This document shows, one piece after another, positions 45,168 through 54,682 of a stretch of DNA of 64,000 bases. Numbering within the stretch: position 1 is the first letter of the stretch; every line of letters begins with the position of its first letter. Source of the stretch: Paenibacillus xylanexedens (GTDB lineage Bacteria > Bacillota > Bacilli > Paenibacillales > Paenibacillaceae); the NCBI RefSeq assembly GCF_017874615.1, contig NZ_JAGIKV010000001.1, positions 248,001 through 312,000 on the forward strand, read 5' to 3'. The notes below the pieces were generated by a model, which searched no databases, had not been told where the DNA came from, and worked only from the letters and a program-made list of their open reading frames with translations. The position numbers were made by a program, and so were the translations under genes.

Positions 45168-45935
45168 TCAACGTGTACTCAGGTAAGCAATGCCTAAGCC
45201 GCCCGTAACTGGATTTGTATAGATTTCACAATCGACATCAAATACCTCACCAATCATCTCGCGAGTCAGAATATCAGCCGGTTTGCCATGGACCACAATC
45301 TGGCCCTTTTTCACCACATAGAGATAATCGCAATATGCTGCGGCGAGTTCGAGATCATGCAGCGCTGCCAATATGCCAATGCCGAGTCCACGGACAATAT
45401 TTAGAATCTGAAGCTGGTATTTGATGTCCAAATGGTTCGTTGGCTCGTCCAGGATCAGGAATTGAGGTTGCTGTGCCAAGACACGCGCCAATACGACACG
45501 CTGTTTCTCTCCACCAGACAGAGACACGTAATTGCGGTCTGCATGTCCAGTCAGATGTACTTTTTCCAAAGCCTGCTCGACGATTTCGTGATCCCGTTCA
45601 TTATCCGTCTCCAGCATTTTTTTGTGTGGGGTACGGCCCATCATGACCATCTCGCGTACTGTAAAATCAAAACTCAATTCATTAAACTGGCCAACAACGC
45701 CCATGTGTCTGGATACAAGCTTTGGACTGGATTTGAGAATATCGGTATTGTCTAGAAAAACCTTACCTTGCTGCGGTTTGATCACTTTATAGATGCTCTT
45801 GAGCAGCGTTGACTTGCCACAACCATTGGGTCCGATCAGTCCAACGAACTGTTTACCGTTCACCTGTAATGAAATATCCTTGATGATGTCTGTGTTCAGC
45901 ACAGAGATGGATACATTTTCTACGTTCAGTTTCAT
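45168..45935 (-). CDS. Iron-siderophore ABC transporter ATPase (FecE/FhuC-like)
   Basis: 255 residues. Walker A GPNGCGKSTLL (near residue 35), signature LSGGEKQR, Walker B FLILDEPTNHLD and H-loop HD in LAALHDLE. This is the FecE/BtuD class that powers siderophore or cobalamin import from the cytosolic side. Its start lies two bases after the permease stop at 45938, so they form one transcript. The Fur box at 47126 points to iron rather than cobalamin. Confidence 0.9.
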   Translation of the reverse strand: MKLNVENVSISVLNTDIIKDISLQVNGKQFVGLIGPNGCGKSTLLKSIYKVIKPQQGKVFLDNTDILKSSPKLVSRHMGVVGQFNELSFDFTVREMVMMGRTPHKKMLETDNERDHEIVEQALEKVHLTGHADRNYVSLSGGEKQRVVLARVLAQQPQFLILDEPTNHLDIKYQLQILNIVRGLGIGILAALHDLELAAAYCDYLYVVKKGQIVVHGKPADILTREMIGEVFDVDCEIYTNPVTGGLGIAYLSTR

Positions 45936-45937
45936 GT

Positions 45938-47047
45938 TTAATTTCCTCCAAAACCGTAGCCTTTTTTGACCAGCATATACATAAACATTGGTGCACCAAT
46001 CATGGCCGTAATAATACCGATTGGCAACTCCACGCTGGATATGAGGGATCGTGCAATAACATCCGTCCAGATGAGGAAAATGGCTCCAAACAGCACGGAT
46101 ACAGGCATCACTTTACGATGGTCGGAACCCACCAGACCTCTGACGATATGCGGAATAATGAGTCCAACAAAACCAATCATGCCACAGCTCGCCACCATAA
46201 CGCCTGTCACCAAAGCGGTTAACAGCATGTACACCCTGCGGTACACACTCAGATTAATGCCCAGTGTAACGGCTGCTTCATCCCCCAATAACATCGTATT
46301 AAGAACTCTGGACTGTAAAAGGAAAAATAGAATCGCCACCAGCACGACGATACCCACGAGTGGAAGCTTGTTCCATCCGGAAGCCGCCAGGCTGCCCATG
46401 GTCCAGAACGTCACCGTTTTGATGCCTTCAGCATTGTTGGCAAAATAAATAATAAAGTTCGAAAAAGCGCTGCATAACGCGTTAATCACCATTCCCGCAA
46501 GCACCAGCTTGACCGACGTCATTTTCCCCCGAATCCCTGCCAAAGTCAGGACCAGTAAGGACGCACCCATCGCACCGGCAAAGGCCCAGAAAGCCACCCC
46601 CGTCTGACCTAGCCACCCAATCGCACCGAATCCAATAAGAATTGCAAAGGTTGCTCCAAGTGAAGCGCCTGAGGATATACCCAGTATGTAAGGATCAGCA
46701 AGTGGATTCTGCACAGCAGCCTGCATAACAGCACCGCACAAGGCCAAGCCTGCACCGATAAACATCGCCATCAGCACACGCGGGAAACGAATCTGCCAGA
46801 TAATATCGGTAAAGGAACCTGCCTCAATGGGTGTTGTCCCCCACTGAAATCCCGTTAATTTGTATAAAAGAATACGATACGACTCCGCCAGTGGAATTTG
46901 TACCTGTCCAATGGAAACTGCAATACCTACGGATATAAGCGTAATCATGATTAAAGCTGCAATCAGTAAAGCAAACCCGGATTTACTATGAATTAGAGAC
47001 TCTCTTTTCCCCATACGCTGTGTCTGAACCTGAACGGTCTGTGCCAT
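45938..47047 (-). CDS. Iron-siderophore ABC transporter permease (FecCD family)
   Basis: 369 residues from ATG 47047, which follows GGGGGAAGAG; a longer frame from 47083 has no ribosome site. It has about ten hydrophobic segments, the QAAVQNPLADPYILGISSGA motif and the GLIIPHIVRGLVG loop that contacts the ATPase, both hallmarks of the FecCD family. Only one permease gene is present, so it should act as a homodimer. It is divergent from the binding protein gene, with a Fur box between. Confidence 0.92.
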   Translation of the reverse strand: MAQTVQVQTQRMGKRESLIHSKSGFALLIAALIMITLISVGIAVSIGQVQIPLAESYRILLYKLTGFQWGTTPIEAGSFTDIIWQIRFPRVLMAMFIGAGLALCGAVMQAAVQNPLADPYILGISSGASLGATFAILIGFGAIGWLGQTGVAFWAFAGAMGASLLVLTLAGIRGKMTSVKLVLAGMVINALCSAFSNFIIYFANNAEGIKTVTFWTMGSLAASGWNKLPLVGIVVLVAILFFLLQSRVLNTMLLGDEAAVTLGINLSVYRRVYMLLTALVTGVMVASCGMIGFVGLIIPHIVRGLVGSDHRKVMPVSVLFGAIFLIWTDVIARSLISSVELPIGIITAMIGAPMFMYMLVKKGYGFGGN

Positions 47048-47125
47048 CTCTTCCCCCATCAATTCGCGTAAAATGTAGAACAAATTAAATTTAGCTATTT
47101 ACAATGTGTTTTCTCGGATTATAAT

Positions 47126-47140
47126 TGAGAATGATTATCT
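47126..47140. promoter_or_regulatory. Fur box between divergent siderophore uptake genes
   Basis: TGAGAATGATTATCT matches the 7-1-7 Fur consensus TGATAATNATTATCA at 12 or 13 of its defined positions. It lies between the permease start (47047, minus) and the binding-protein start (47181, plus), so one site can repress both directions when iron is sufficient. Confidence 0.85.
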
Positions 47141-47180
47141 TTGTCAATTTAAAACACATAGAAAAGGGGTTCATCATTTA

Positions 47181-48245
47181 ATGAAATTCACATCCAGAAC
47201 CATTGGCATCGCTGCTCTAAGCCTCCTGTTACTGCTGCTTGCAGCCTGTTCAAATGCATCAACTTCTTCCCCTGCCGAAGAAACAACTTCAACAACTAAC
47301 ACGACAGAAACTTCAGCTCCTGCTGAGAATACAAATAAAACGACGTACCCGCTCACCTTTGAGAATTTCACGATCTCGGGTGAGGGCGGCGAGTGGAAAC
47401 CCAAAGTGCAAGTATTCGATAGAGCACCTGAACGTGTTGTTGCGAATACCCAGTCTGCGGCTGAGATGCTCATCAAATTAGGTCTGACCGATAAAATGGT
47501 CGGTGTTGCTGCTCTATACGGTTCCGTTACACCGGATGTGGCTGATGATTTCGCCCAAATTCCGGTATTGTCCAAGGATTATGTAGGTAAAGAGCTGGTT
47601 GTAGGTGCAAGCCCGGATCTGGTACTCGGACGGGGCGACCTGTTCGCTGATGCAGACTGGGGCGTGGGTACGGTCGATGGATTGAATGACATGAATATAC
47701 GGACGTTCCTGCAAACGACGAATCACAAAGGCACACTAGATAGCCTCTATAGCGATATTGCACAACTTGGGCAGATCTTCGATATTCAAGATAATGCCAC
47801 AACATTCACGGAAAGTCTGAAGACTCGTGTTGCAGCCATTAAGGCAAGTGTAGCCGATCAGCCTGATCATACTTTTGCTTATATCGTACCCGCTACGGAA
47901 GACACCATTACGGTAAGCAGCATGCAGAACGATACGTATCAGCTTGATGCACTTGGCCTGCTGAAACTGAAAAATACGTTTGATGGTGTGCAAGGTGAAG
48001 TTAGTGTTGAGCAACTGATTACAGCGAACCCGGACTACCTACTCTTGTCCGCTTATGCCGGTTCACCGGATATCGATAAGCTAATTGAGAACCTGTATGC
48101 CAACCCTGCCCTGCAAAGTATGAACGCAATCAAAAACAAACAGATCTATGTCACAGATTTCAGCCAGTTCTGGGGTTATGGATATCAAATTCTGGATGGC
48201 ATTGAGAAAATGGGACAGGAAATGAAAGCAAATCCAATCAAGTAA
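47181..48245 (+). CDS. Iron-siderophore ABC transporter substrate-binding lipoprotein
   Basis: 354 residues from ATG 47181 (AAGGGG upstream). The frame extends 25 codons further up but runs across the Fur box. Lipobox LAAC with Cys at residue 23, a Ser/Thr-rich linker, then the periplasmic-binding fold of siderophore receptors (PERVVANTQSAAEMLIKLGL, GRGDLFADADWGVG). It should deliver ferric siderophore to the divergent FecCD/FecE pair. No siderophore synthesis genes are next to it; the NRPS/PKS cluster has no typical siderophore chemistry. Confidence 0.9.
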   Translation: MKFTSRTIGIAALSLLLLLLAACSNASTSSPAEETTSTTNTTETSAPAENTNKTTYPLTFENFTISGEGGEWKPKVQVFDRAPERVVANTQSAAEMLIKLGLTDKMVGVAALYGSVTPDVADDFAQIPVLSKDYVGKELVVGASPDLVLGRGDLFADADWGVGTVDGLNDMNIRTFLQTTNHKGTLDSLYSDIAQLGQIFDIQDNATTFTESLKTRVAAIKASVADQPDHTFAYIVPATEDTITVSSMQNDTYQLDALGLLKLKNTFDGVQGEVSVEQLITANPDYLLLSAYAGSPDIDKLIENLYANPALQSMNAIKNKQIYVTDFSQFWGYGYQILDGIEKMGQEMKANPIK

Positions 48246-48256
48246 TAACTTGAGCC

Positions 48257-48294
48257 AATGAGCAGGAGAAGACATTCTCCCTGCTCATTTTTTC
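48257..48294 (+). terminator. Terminator after the siderophore-binding protein gene
   Basis: ATGAGCAGGAGAA pairs with TTCTCCCTGCTCAT, followed by six T, 12 bases after the stop codon. Confidence 0.88.
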
Positions 48295-48465
48295 AGTCCA
48301 CTTTAGAACATACTAAATTAACGGATAAACTCACAAATTAAATTAAAAATCATGTTAAAACCTCCTTCTTACCTTTAATCCTGTATGCAAAAGTTTGATT
48401 TTTTCAGATAAGCTTATATGCATAGTTCTGGATAGGATTAAAATATAAGAAATGAGGTTTTATTC

Positions 48466-49665
48466 ATGACCGCTCACACATCCCTCCCAAAACAAAGGGA
48501 GCTGCCTTCCATATCTTCAGAACGCCTTCCGTGGGCTGGGCTACTTGCTTTAGCCATGGCGGGATTTATTTGCATCCTCACTGAAAGCCTGCCTGCGGGA
48601 CTGCTGCCGCAGATTGCAAAAGACTTGGGGATCACAGAGGCCCTCACAGGACAGTTGGTGACTCTTTATGCCATTGGATCACTTGTTGCTGCCATTCCCT
48701 TGACTACTGCTACACGCGGATGGAGACGCCGACCTCTACTGTTAGTATGCATTAGTGGTTTTCTTGTCTTTAACACCGTTACCGCCTTATCTTCGGATTA
48801 TATCCTGACACTTGCTGCTCGTTTCATGGCGGGAGTCTCTGCGGGTGTGTTATGGGGAATGACAGCAGGTTATGCTCGTCGGATGGTCCCGGATTCGCTA
48901 AAAGGTAAAGCCATGGCTGTGGCTATGGTCGGCACACCGTTAGCATTAGCCCTGGGTGTTCCAATCGGTAGTTTTCTTAGTTCTTATATCGGCTGGCGCC
49001 TCATCTTCGGGATGGTATCTCTTCTGACCGTAGCTTTAATCGTATGGGTTCTCTGGAAAATGCCGGATTTTGCCGGAGAGCCAGCTGGTGAACGTCTTCC
49101 GCTGCATAAGGTGTTTTTAATTCCGGGAGTTAAGCCTATTCTGTTTGTTGTTCTGGCCTGGATGCTTGCCCATAACATCCTATATACCTATATTTCTCCC
49201 TACCTTGCCCAGACCGCATTTGCTAACAGAGTCGACTTGATTTTGCTCATTTTCGGTTTTACTTCCATTGTTGGAATTTGGTTAACCGGCATGCTCATTG
49301 ACCGATTTTTGAGGAGATTGGTTATCATTAGCTTGGCATCATTCGCTCTGGCCTCTGTCGTGATGGGAATCGCTACTCATCAACCTGTGATTATTATCCT
49401 TGGCATCATGATCTGGGGACTTACGTTTGGCGGAGCCGCGACACTGTTACAGACTGCCATCGCTCAAGCCGGAGGCAAAAGCACAGATGTCGCTCAATCG
49501 ATGCTGGTTACAGCATGGAATCTGGCGATTGGCGGAGGAGGCATCATCGGGGGCATCCTTCTTGAAGTATTTGGAGCAGGATACCTTTCTGGGGCGCTGT
49601 TTATTTTGCTCATTCCTGCGTTGCTTGTAGCTATGCGTGCTTATAAATATGGATTTCCCAAGTAA
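48466..49665 (+). CDS. MFS transporter (DHA1, AraJ/YdhP-like)
   Basis: 399 residues, 12 hydrophobic segments. N-terminal motif ESLPAGLLPQIAKDLGITEALTGQLVTLYA is typical of AraJ/YdhP/PbuE-type exporters of the DHA1 group, which expel sugars, nucleosides or drugs with protons. The loop 2-3 motif is RGWRRRPLLL. ATG 48466 follows GAGGT. It is a single gene, convergent with the Lrp-type regulator. The substrate is unknown. Confidence 0.87.
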   Translation: MTAHTSLPKQRELPSISSERLPWAGLLALAMAGFICILTESLPAGLLPQIAKDLGITEALTGQLVTLYAIGSLVAAIPLTTATRGWRRRPLLLVCISGFLVFNTVTALSSDYILTLAARFMAGVSAGVLWGMTAGYARRMVPDSLKGKAMAVAMVGTPLALALGVPIGSFLSSYIGWRLIFGMVSLLTVALIVWVLWKMPDFAGEPAGERLPLHKVFLIPGVKPILFVVLAWMLAHNILYTYISPYLAQTAFANRVDLILLIFGFTSIVGIWLTGMLIDRFLRRLVIISLASFALASVVMGIATHQPVIIILGIMIWGLTFGGAATLLQTAIAQAGGKSTDVAQSMLVTAWNLAIGGGGIIGGILLEVFGAGYLSGALFILLIPALLVAMRAYKYGFPK

Positions 49666-49710
49666 GTAAAATAACAGGAAGGCATTTTGCATGAGTTACA
49701 CACAGGAGGA

Positions 49711-49748
49711 AAGAGGAGTTCACTTGATGTGGACTCCTCTTCTGTTTT
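49711..49748. terminator. Bidirectional terminator between MFS and Lrp genes
   Basis: AAGAGGAGTTCAC-TTGAT-GTGGACTCCTCTT is a 13-base stem with one mismatch, followed by CTGTTTTT on the plus strand. It separates two convergent genes. Confidence 0.85.
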
Positions 49749-49768
49749 TCATTTTTAAGACCAGAATC

Positions 49769-50221
49769 TTATTCTGCCCGTGCCAACAGATTTGGTCCTT
49801 CCACGAGATTCTTATGTGCAATTGGAGAAGACATGGTGATTAAAGTCATGTAAGTACCGTACGGATCACACTTGTTCTCAAACTCCTCGAGTCCCTGAAT
49901 GGTGTCTGTGAGGATTTTCAGCAAGTAATTGTACTCCCCGCTTATCCGATAACATTCCACAACTTCAGGGGACGCACGACAGAAATCCAGGAAAGGATAA
50001 CAATCCCGCGTACGAAAAAGAACATAGGCTGTGCTTTGCTTGCCCAATTTGGAGGGGGAGATCACGGTTCGATATTCCTCGATGATTCCCTTTTCTTCCA
50101 TTCGTTTGACTCGTTCAGTAACAGCGGGCTGAGATAACCCCACCAGTTTGCCGAGTTCGGTCATGGATAATCTCGCCTGATTCTCCAAGTGATACAGAAT
50201 ATGCTGATCTATTTCGTCCAT
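49769..50221 (-). CDS. Lrp/AsnC family transcriptional regulator
   Basis: 150 residues from ATG 50221, after AAAGGAG; the longer frame from 50257 has no ribosome site. N-terminal helix-turn-helix (LSMTELGKLVGLSQPAVTERVKRMEEKG) and C-terminal ligand-binding RAM domain (YRISGEYNYLLKILTDTIQGLEEF). These proteins respond to amino acids or related compounds. It is divergent from the beta-lactamase-like gene at 50392 and may control it. Confidence 0.9.
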   Translation of the reverse strand: MDEIDQHILYHLENQARLSMTELGKLVGLSQPAVTERVKRMEEKGIIEEYRTVISPSKLGKQSTAYVLFRTRDCYPFLDFCRASPEVVECYRISGEYNYLLKILTDTIQGLEEFENKCDPYGTYMTLITMSSPIAHKNLVEGPNLLARAE

Positions 50222-50391
50222 GTGATCCACTCCTTTAAATACATAAGATATATTCATAAATTACCTTAAGTATATTCGCCAATTCATTATAATGCCTTTA
50301 ACAAACCATGTATTACAAGATCAATCATTTATATAATAAACACAGTTATCACGAGAAATCAAATACATCAGTTGGTGAGAGGAAGATAAGC

Positions 50392-51576
50392 ATGAGAAAA
50401 AAAGACATGACGACATTGCATAATTATGTTGATGAAGCTATTGACCGCGCTCTAAGCGAAAAAAGAATCGTAGGAACAGTTGTACAAGTTGCAGTAGGAG
50501 GGGAACTGGTATATAGCCGGGCTGCTGGTTTCGCAGACAGGGAGCAAAAACGCAGCATGTCGGAAAACGCTCTGTTTCGACTTGCTTCCGTAACCAAACC
50601 TATTGTCTCGACAGCAGCTCTGGCATTAATCTCACAAGGAAAGCTGAGTCTACATGATCCGGTGACACGCTGGCTTCCTGCATTCCGGCCCAAACTTGCT
50701 AATGGTCAGGATGCTTTAATAACAGTACATCAGTTGATGACACACACGGCAGGCTTGACATACCGTTTCTTCCAAGAAGATCAGGGAACCTATGAGCTTG
50801 CAGGAGTATCGGATGGAATGGATTGGTCTGAAATTAGTCTGGAGGAGAATCTGCAAAGGCTGGCTTCTGCTCCGCTTCTGTATGAGCCAGGCAACATGTG
50901 GAGATATTCCATTGCGACAGATGTACTTGGTGCCGTTATCGAAAAGGTAACTGGGATGTCACTACGAGAAGCTGTTCAAACGCTGGTTACTCATCCACTT
51001 CGCATGACGGACACTGATTTTTTTGCAGTGGATTCGAATCGGTTGACCGCTGCATACGCTGATGGTTCTGAAGAACCGCGTCTTCTTCATCAGGTGTTGG
51101 AGCTGATTCCTTTTATTGAGGGCACTGCTGGCTTCCGACTGTCACCCAATCGTGCGAATCGTACTTCTGCTTACTTGTCGGGCGGAGCGGGTATGGTTGG
51201 AAGTACCGGAGATTTTCTTACTTTACTTGAAGCATTGCGACAAGGAGGACAGCCGCTCCTTACAGAAGCCGTTGCGGCTGAGATGTCTACCAATCAAATC
51301 GGTGATCTCGTGATGCCATACTGGCCAGGAAGAGGGTTTGGCCTTGGTTTTACCGTACTTAAAGATCCTGTCGCAGCCGGTACACCTGAATCAGCGGGTA
51401 CATGGCGAATGGGTGGAACATACGGTCATTCCTGGTTTGTTGATCCAAAAGAAGAACTTAGTGTTGCAGCATTCACCAACACGGCACTTGAAGGGATGTC
51501 GGGCCAGTATACCACCGATATCTGTAATGCCGTCTACACGGGCATTCGTGAAGGCAAAGAGGCTGCAAGAATATAA
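50392..51576 (+). CDS. Class C beta-lactamase-like serine hydrolase
   Basis: 394 residues from ATG 50392 (GAGAGGAAG upstream). The active-site SxxK is SVTKP (near residue 67); the expected Tyr-x-Asn appears as YSIA within WRYSIATDVLG, and the third box as GTYGHSW. This is the serine beta-lactamase/transpeptidase-like fold (PF00144) found in esterases, D-amino-peptidases and class C beta-lactamases. No signal peptide is visible, so a cytosolic esterase or peptidase is more likely than a resistance enzyme. Confidence 0.85.
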   Translation: MRKKDMTTLHNYVDEAIDRALSEKRIVGTVVQVAVGGELVYSRAAGFADREQKRSMSENALFRLASVTKPIVSTAALALISQGKLSLHDPVTRWLPAFRPKLANGQDALITVHQLMTHTAGLTYRFFQEDQGTYELAGVSDGMDWSEISLEENLQRLASAPLLYEPGNMWRYSIATDVLGAVIEKVTGMSLREAVQTLVTHPLRMTDTDFFAVDSNRLTAAYADGSEEPRLLHQVLELIPFIEGTAGFRLSPNRANRTSAYLSGGAGMVGSTGDFLTLLEALRQGGQPLLTEAVAAEMSTNQIGDLVMPYWPGRGFGLGFTVLKDPVAAGTPESAGTWRMGGTYGHSWFVDPKEELSVAAFTNTALEGMSGQYTTDICNAVYTGIREGKEAARI

Positions 51577-51586
51577 ATACGAATAA

Positions 51587-51617
51587 CCGCCCAATATCAT
51601 TGGGCGGCTTTATTTGG
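51587..51617 (+). terminator. Terminator after the beta-lactamase-like gene
   Basis: CCGCCCAAT-ATC-ATTGGGCGG (51587-51607), a perfect nine-base stem, followed by CTTTATTT. It lies 11 bases after the stop codon. Confidence 0.88.
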
Positions 51618-51631
51618 CAACGATGGTAAGA

Positions 51632-52993
51632 CTACTGTCTGTTATTACTCAAATTTTTCTTGTTGAGAAGGTAGATCCCCGCAACAAGAATAAACCACAC
51701 TGGCGTGACAAACAGTGCCACACGCGTATCCTCGGCCAATGCCAATACCACTAGCACAAACGCCAGAAACGCCAGGATTAAGTAGTTCGAAAACGGATAT
51801 AGTGGCAGTTTGAAGCGGTTGCGACTCGCCAGTTCCGGCTGAGTACGACGATATCTGAGATGACAGATTACCATGATGCCCCAGACAAAGATAAAACACA
51901 CGGTCGACACGCTCGTGATCAGCGTAAATACGCCCTCTGGCATGATATAGTTCAGCACAATCGCGATCAAAATAACAATCGTGGAGAAAAACAGCGCGTT
52001 GGAAGGAACCTTCCTGTTATTCAGTCGTGCAAATGATTCAGGTGCGTTGTGATCCTTTGCCATGGAGAACACCATACGGCTTGTACTGAAGATGGCACTG
52101 TTACACGCTGACGCTGCGGACGTCAGTACCACGAAGTTCACAATGCCTGCAGCAGCCGCAATACCTACAGCGGCAAACACTTGTACAAACGGACTTTCAG
52201 TAGGCACAATGGCGTTCCACGGATAAATACTCATAATAATCAGCAGTGCGCCAACATAGAAGAGCAGTACCCGGATCGGAATCTGGTTAATGGCTCTCGG
52301 AATAACCTTCTCCGGGTTCTCCGTTTCCCCTGCTGTCAGTCCCACCAGTTCCATGCCTACAAAGGCGAACACTACCATCTGGAACGATATGATGAACCCA
52401 TGCAGGCCATTCGGGAACCATCCCCCATGACTCCACAGATTGGTGAAACTCGCTGGACCCTGATCCGTGGTAAAACCTTTGAATATCATATATAAACCAA
52501 CAACAATGAGTGCAAGAATAGCTACGACCTTAATCAGTGCAAACCAGAATTCCATCTCCCCAAACAACTTGACCGTTGCCAAGTTCATGATTAGCAAAAT
52601 GACCAGCGCAATTAACCCTGGCATCCACTGAGGTACATTCGGAAACCAAAATTGCGTATACAAACCAACGGCCGTAATATCAGCCATAGCAATGGAGATC
52701 CAGCAGAACCAATAGGTCCAGCCTGTAATAAATGCCGCCATATTTCCCAGGTAATCACGCACAAAATCGACAAAGGAATGATACTGCAAGTTGCTTAACA
52801 GCAGCTCCCCCAATGCACGCATGATCAGGAACAACACAACACCCGTAATAATGTAGGCCAGCAAGATGGATGGCCCAGTTAGCTGGATCGTTTTGCCTGC
52901 TCCGAGAAACAGACCTGTACCGATCGCACCTCCGATCGCCATCAACTGCACATGCCTGTTCTTTAATCCCCTTGTTAACGTTTCTTGCTGCAT
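51632..52993 (-). CDS. Amino acid permease, APC family (CycA/GabP-like)
   Basis: 453 residues with 12 hydrophobic segments. The first segment carries AIGGAIGTGLFLGAGKTI, the substrate-binding signature of the amino acid transporter family, and VGMELVGLTAGETENPEKVIPRAI is the conserved loop. The whole resembles D-serine/D-alanine/glycine (CycA) and related permeases. ATG 52993 is preferred over a TTG two codons earlier; GGTGG lies before it. It is a proton symporter in the membrane; the exact amino acid is not certain. Confidence 0.88.
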   Translation of the reverse strand: MQQETLTRGLKNRHVQLMAIGGAIGTGLFLGAGKTIQLTGPSILLAYIITGVVLFLIMRALGELLLSNLQYHSFVDFVRDYLGNMAAFITGWTYWFCWISIAMADITAVGLYTQFWFPNVPQWMPGLIALVILLIMNLATVKLFGEMEFWFALIKVVAILALIVVGLYMIFKGFTTDQGPASFTNLWSHGGWFPNGLHGFIISFQMVVFAFVGMELVGLTAGETENPEKVIPRAINQIPIRVLLFYVGALLIIMSIYPWNAIVPTESPFVQVFAAVGIAAAAGIVNFVVLTSAASACNSAIFSTSRMVFSMAKDHNAPESFARLNNRKVPSNALFFSTIVILIAIVLNYIMPEGVFTLITSVSTVCFIFVWGIMVICHLRYRRTQPELASRNRFKLPLYPFSNYLILAFLAFVLVVLALAEDTRVALFVTPVWFILVAGIYLLNKKNLSNNRQ

Positions 52994-53108
52994 GATCAAC
53001 CACCACTCTCTTTCTGCAAATGCTCTCTACGATGTAAAATATTATTACTCATCATATAATAATCTGCTCAGAATACATATCCCTCATTTATATATTTTTT
53101 TGCACAGC

Positions 53109-53141
53109 AAAAAGGCCACCTTTGTAAGAGGTGACCTTTTG
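53109..53141. terminator. Bidirectional hairpin terminator
   Basis: AAAAGGCCACCT-TTGTAAG-AGGTGACCTTTT, 12-base stem with one mismatch, and a T-run on both strands. It lies downstream of the small membrane protein gene at 53252 (minus strand). Confidence 0.75.
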
Positions 53142-53251
53142 ATACGCTCGTATTTCATGCCCTTTGCTTTTATAATCTTGAGTTGCATTCGATCCATACT
53201 ATCATCAGCCTATGTACATTCCTTTGTTATCCTCATGCCATGTCATGCTGA

Positions 53252-53497
53252 TTATACATATCTATAGAAGTATTTAAAAATATAAGCCAAGCATAGAGCG
53301 GCAACGACTAAAAAGGTAATTGCTAATGAACGTTCGTTTTTCCAAATTCGAATAGCATTAGCAACATTAATTATGAATAATGCAAGCAAGTTAATGGTAC
53401 CCGAGTTTGATTGAAACGAGTTGAACACGATCATCATAAATCCTACGATCCAGATTAACAAAAACCACAGTGGAGTTTTCTGAAAAAGCTGCTTCAT
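53252..53497 (-). CDS. Small hydrophobic membrane protein
   Basis: 81 residues with three hydrophobic segments (about 9-24, 33-46, 57-75) and a central basic turn RIWKNERS. GGAG lies nine bases before the ATG at 53497, and a terminator follows, which supports a real gene. No family is recognised and no function can be suggested from neighbours. Confidence 0.6.
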   Translation of the reverse strand: MKQLFQKTPLWFLLIWIVGFMMIVFNSFQSNSGTINLLALFIINVANAIRIWKNERSLAITFLVVAALCLAYIFKYFYRYV

Positions 53498-53633
53498 TAT
53501 GATGTACTCCTTATATATTAAATTGGTCTGTGTATAAGATATTCTTCAACAGGAATTAAAATTCCTTTATTTAGGTCATAATCCCAAATAATTAATACTA
53601 TATAGACCAATTTTAAGCATCTTCACAGTAAAA

Positions 53634-53656
53634 AGGGCTCCCGATAAAGGTGCCCT
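53634..53656 (-). terminator. Terminator downstream of sigK and its partial copy
   Basis: On the minus strand AGGGCACC pairs with GGGAGCCCT across a short loop and continues into TTTTT. It lies downstream of both the degenerate sigK copy and sigK. Confidence 0.65.
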
Positions 53657-53692
53657 CTGGTTGTTCAGCTATTCCTTTTGCTTATCCAATCT

Positions 53693-53815
53693 GTTCTGAG
53701 GATATCAATTAGTGTAATTTCATTGCCCTCTTTGTCCGTACCATTTTCAAAGAGCGCGGTGTATCAAATTTTCGATCTTAATGCATCTCGCTACAAATAT
53801 GGAAGGTTCAGAAAG
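53693..53815 (-). pseudogene. Degenerate partial copy of sigK
   Basis: The stretch GATATCAATTAGTGTAATTT and the following CATTGCCCTCTTTGTCCGTACC are nearly identical to sigK bases around 54109-54152. A second block, ATGCATCTCGCTACAAATATGG, matches sigK near 54226-54246. The sigK sequence between these blocks is missing, so this is an internally deleted and diverged duplicate in the same orientation. It has no start, helix-turn-helix or stop of its own and is not expected to code. Confidence 0.65.
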
Positions 53816-53853
53816 CACCATCTTTTTAACGAAAAGTGCTATCTAACCAACAA

Positions 53854-54552
53854 CTACTTTTGCTTATAAAACTCATGATACAGCTTCATTAACGCTCGTT
53901 TTTCAATCCGTGATACATAAGAACGTGAGATGCCCAGTTCCTTCGCAATTTCGCGTTGAGTTCGTTCCTCCCCGCCCGCTTCCAGGCCAAATCGACCGAT
54001 TACAACTTCCTTCTCCCGATCATCCAGGATGTCTAGATTGCGATAAATTTTACTTTTTTCAATCTTGAGCTGTACCCGATCTACAACATCATCAGCTTCT
54101 GTGCCAAGGATATCGATTAATGTAATTTCATTGCCTTCTTTGTCCGTACCGATAGGGTCGTGCAGGGATACATCTTTGCGTGTTTTCTTCAGGGAACGCA
54201 GATGCATAAGTATCTCGTTTTCAATACATCTCGCCGCAAATGTGGCAAGCTTCGTGCCTTTGCCTTGTTGAAAACTTTCGATGGCTTTGATCAAACCAAT
54301 GGTTCCGATGGAAATCAGGTCTTCCTGATCTTCACCCGTATTGTCGAACTTCTTGACGATATGCGCGACGAGGCGCAGATTGTGTTCAATGAGCAGATTG
54401 CGAGAGTGAGCATTGCCTTCAGCCATAAGGCGCAAATGTTTGGCTTCATCACCCTCAGCCAGTGGCTGGGGGAACGCATTATTTTTGACATACGAGACGA
54501 GTAACGTTAACTCTTTAATGAATAGAGCAATTGCGGTAAACAATCCGGGCAC
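53854..54552 (-). CDS. sigK: RNA polymerase sporulation sigma factor sigma-K
   Basis: 232 residues from a GTG start at 54552, six bases after AGGAGGTG; a longer frame (to 54597) runs through this ribosome site. The sequence follows the sigma-K pattern: N-terminal pro-segment [22 protein letters not shown], region 2 ([26 protein letters not shown]), [22 protein letters not shown], and region 4 ([29 protein letters not shown]). It directs late mother-cell genes in sporulation. The gene is whole, with no skin-like insertion. A degenerate copy lies just downstream. Confidence 0.93.
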   Translation of the reverse strand: MPGLFTAIALFIKELTLLVSYVKNNAFPQPLAEGDEAKHLRLMAEGNAHSRNLLIEHNLRLVAHIVKKFDNTGEDQEDLISIGTIGLIKAIESFQQGKGTKLATFAARCIENEILMHLRSLKKTRKDVSLHDPIGTDKEGNEITLIDILGTEADDVVDRVQLKIEKSKIYRNLDILDDREKEVVIGRFGLEAGGEERTQREIAKELGISRSYVSRIEKRALMKLYHEFYKQK

Positions 54553-54615
54553 AGATGACACCTCCTGCAGTTTTACAACGATCTGGCCTGAGCACATGTG
54601 GGAACAGGGTCGATC

Positions 54616-54624
54616 TATTGTATG
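54616..54624 (-). promoter_or_regulatory. Probable sigma-E/sigma-K type -10 box of sigK
   Basis: CATACAATA on the minus strand fits the sigma-E -10 (CATACANT) and the sigma-K -10 (CATANNNTA). It lies about 64 bases before the sigK start. No good -35 was recognised. Known sigK genes are read by sigma-E and then by sigma-K itself, which agrees. Confidence 0.55.
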
Positions 54625-54682
54625 TAGGCAGAGGCCCAGAAGTGCACGTACACTTGAAAAAGGGGATGATCTTGCGAAGATT

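Noticed and set aside
47106..47180. Upstream extension of the siderophore-binding protein
   Set aside because: It would translate the Fur box and put 25 residues before a normal lipoprotein signal.
54553..54597. Longer start for sigK
   Set aside because: The extra residues cover the AGGAGGTG ribosome site of the GTG start and are absent from sigma-K proteins.
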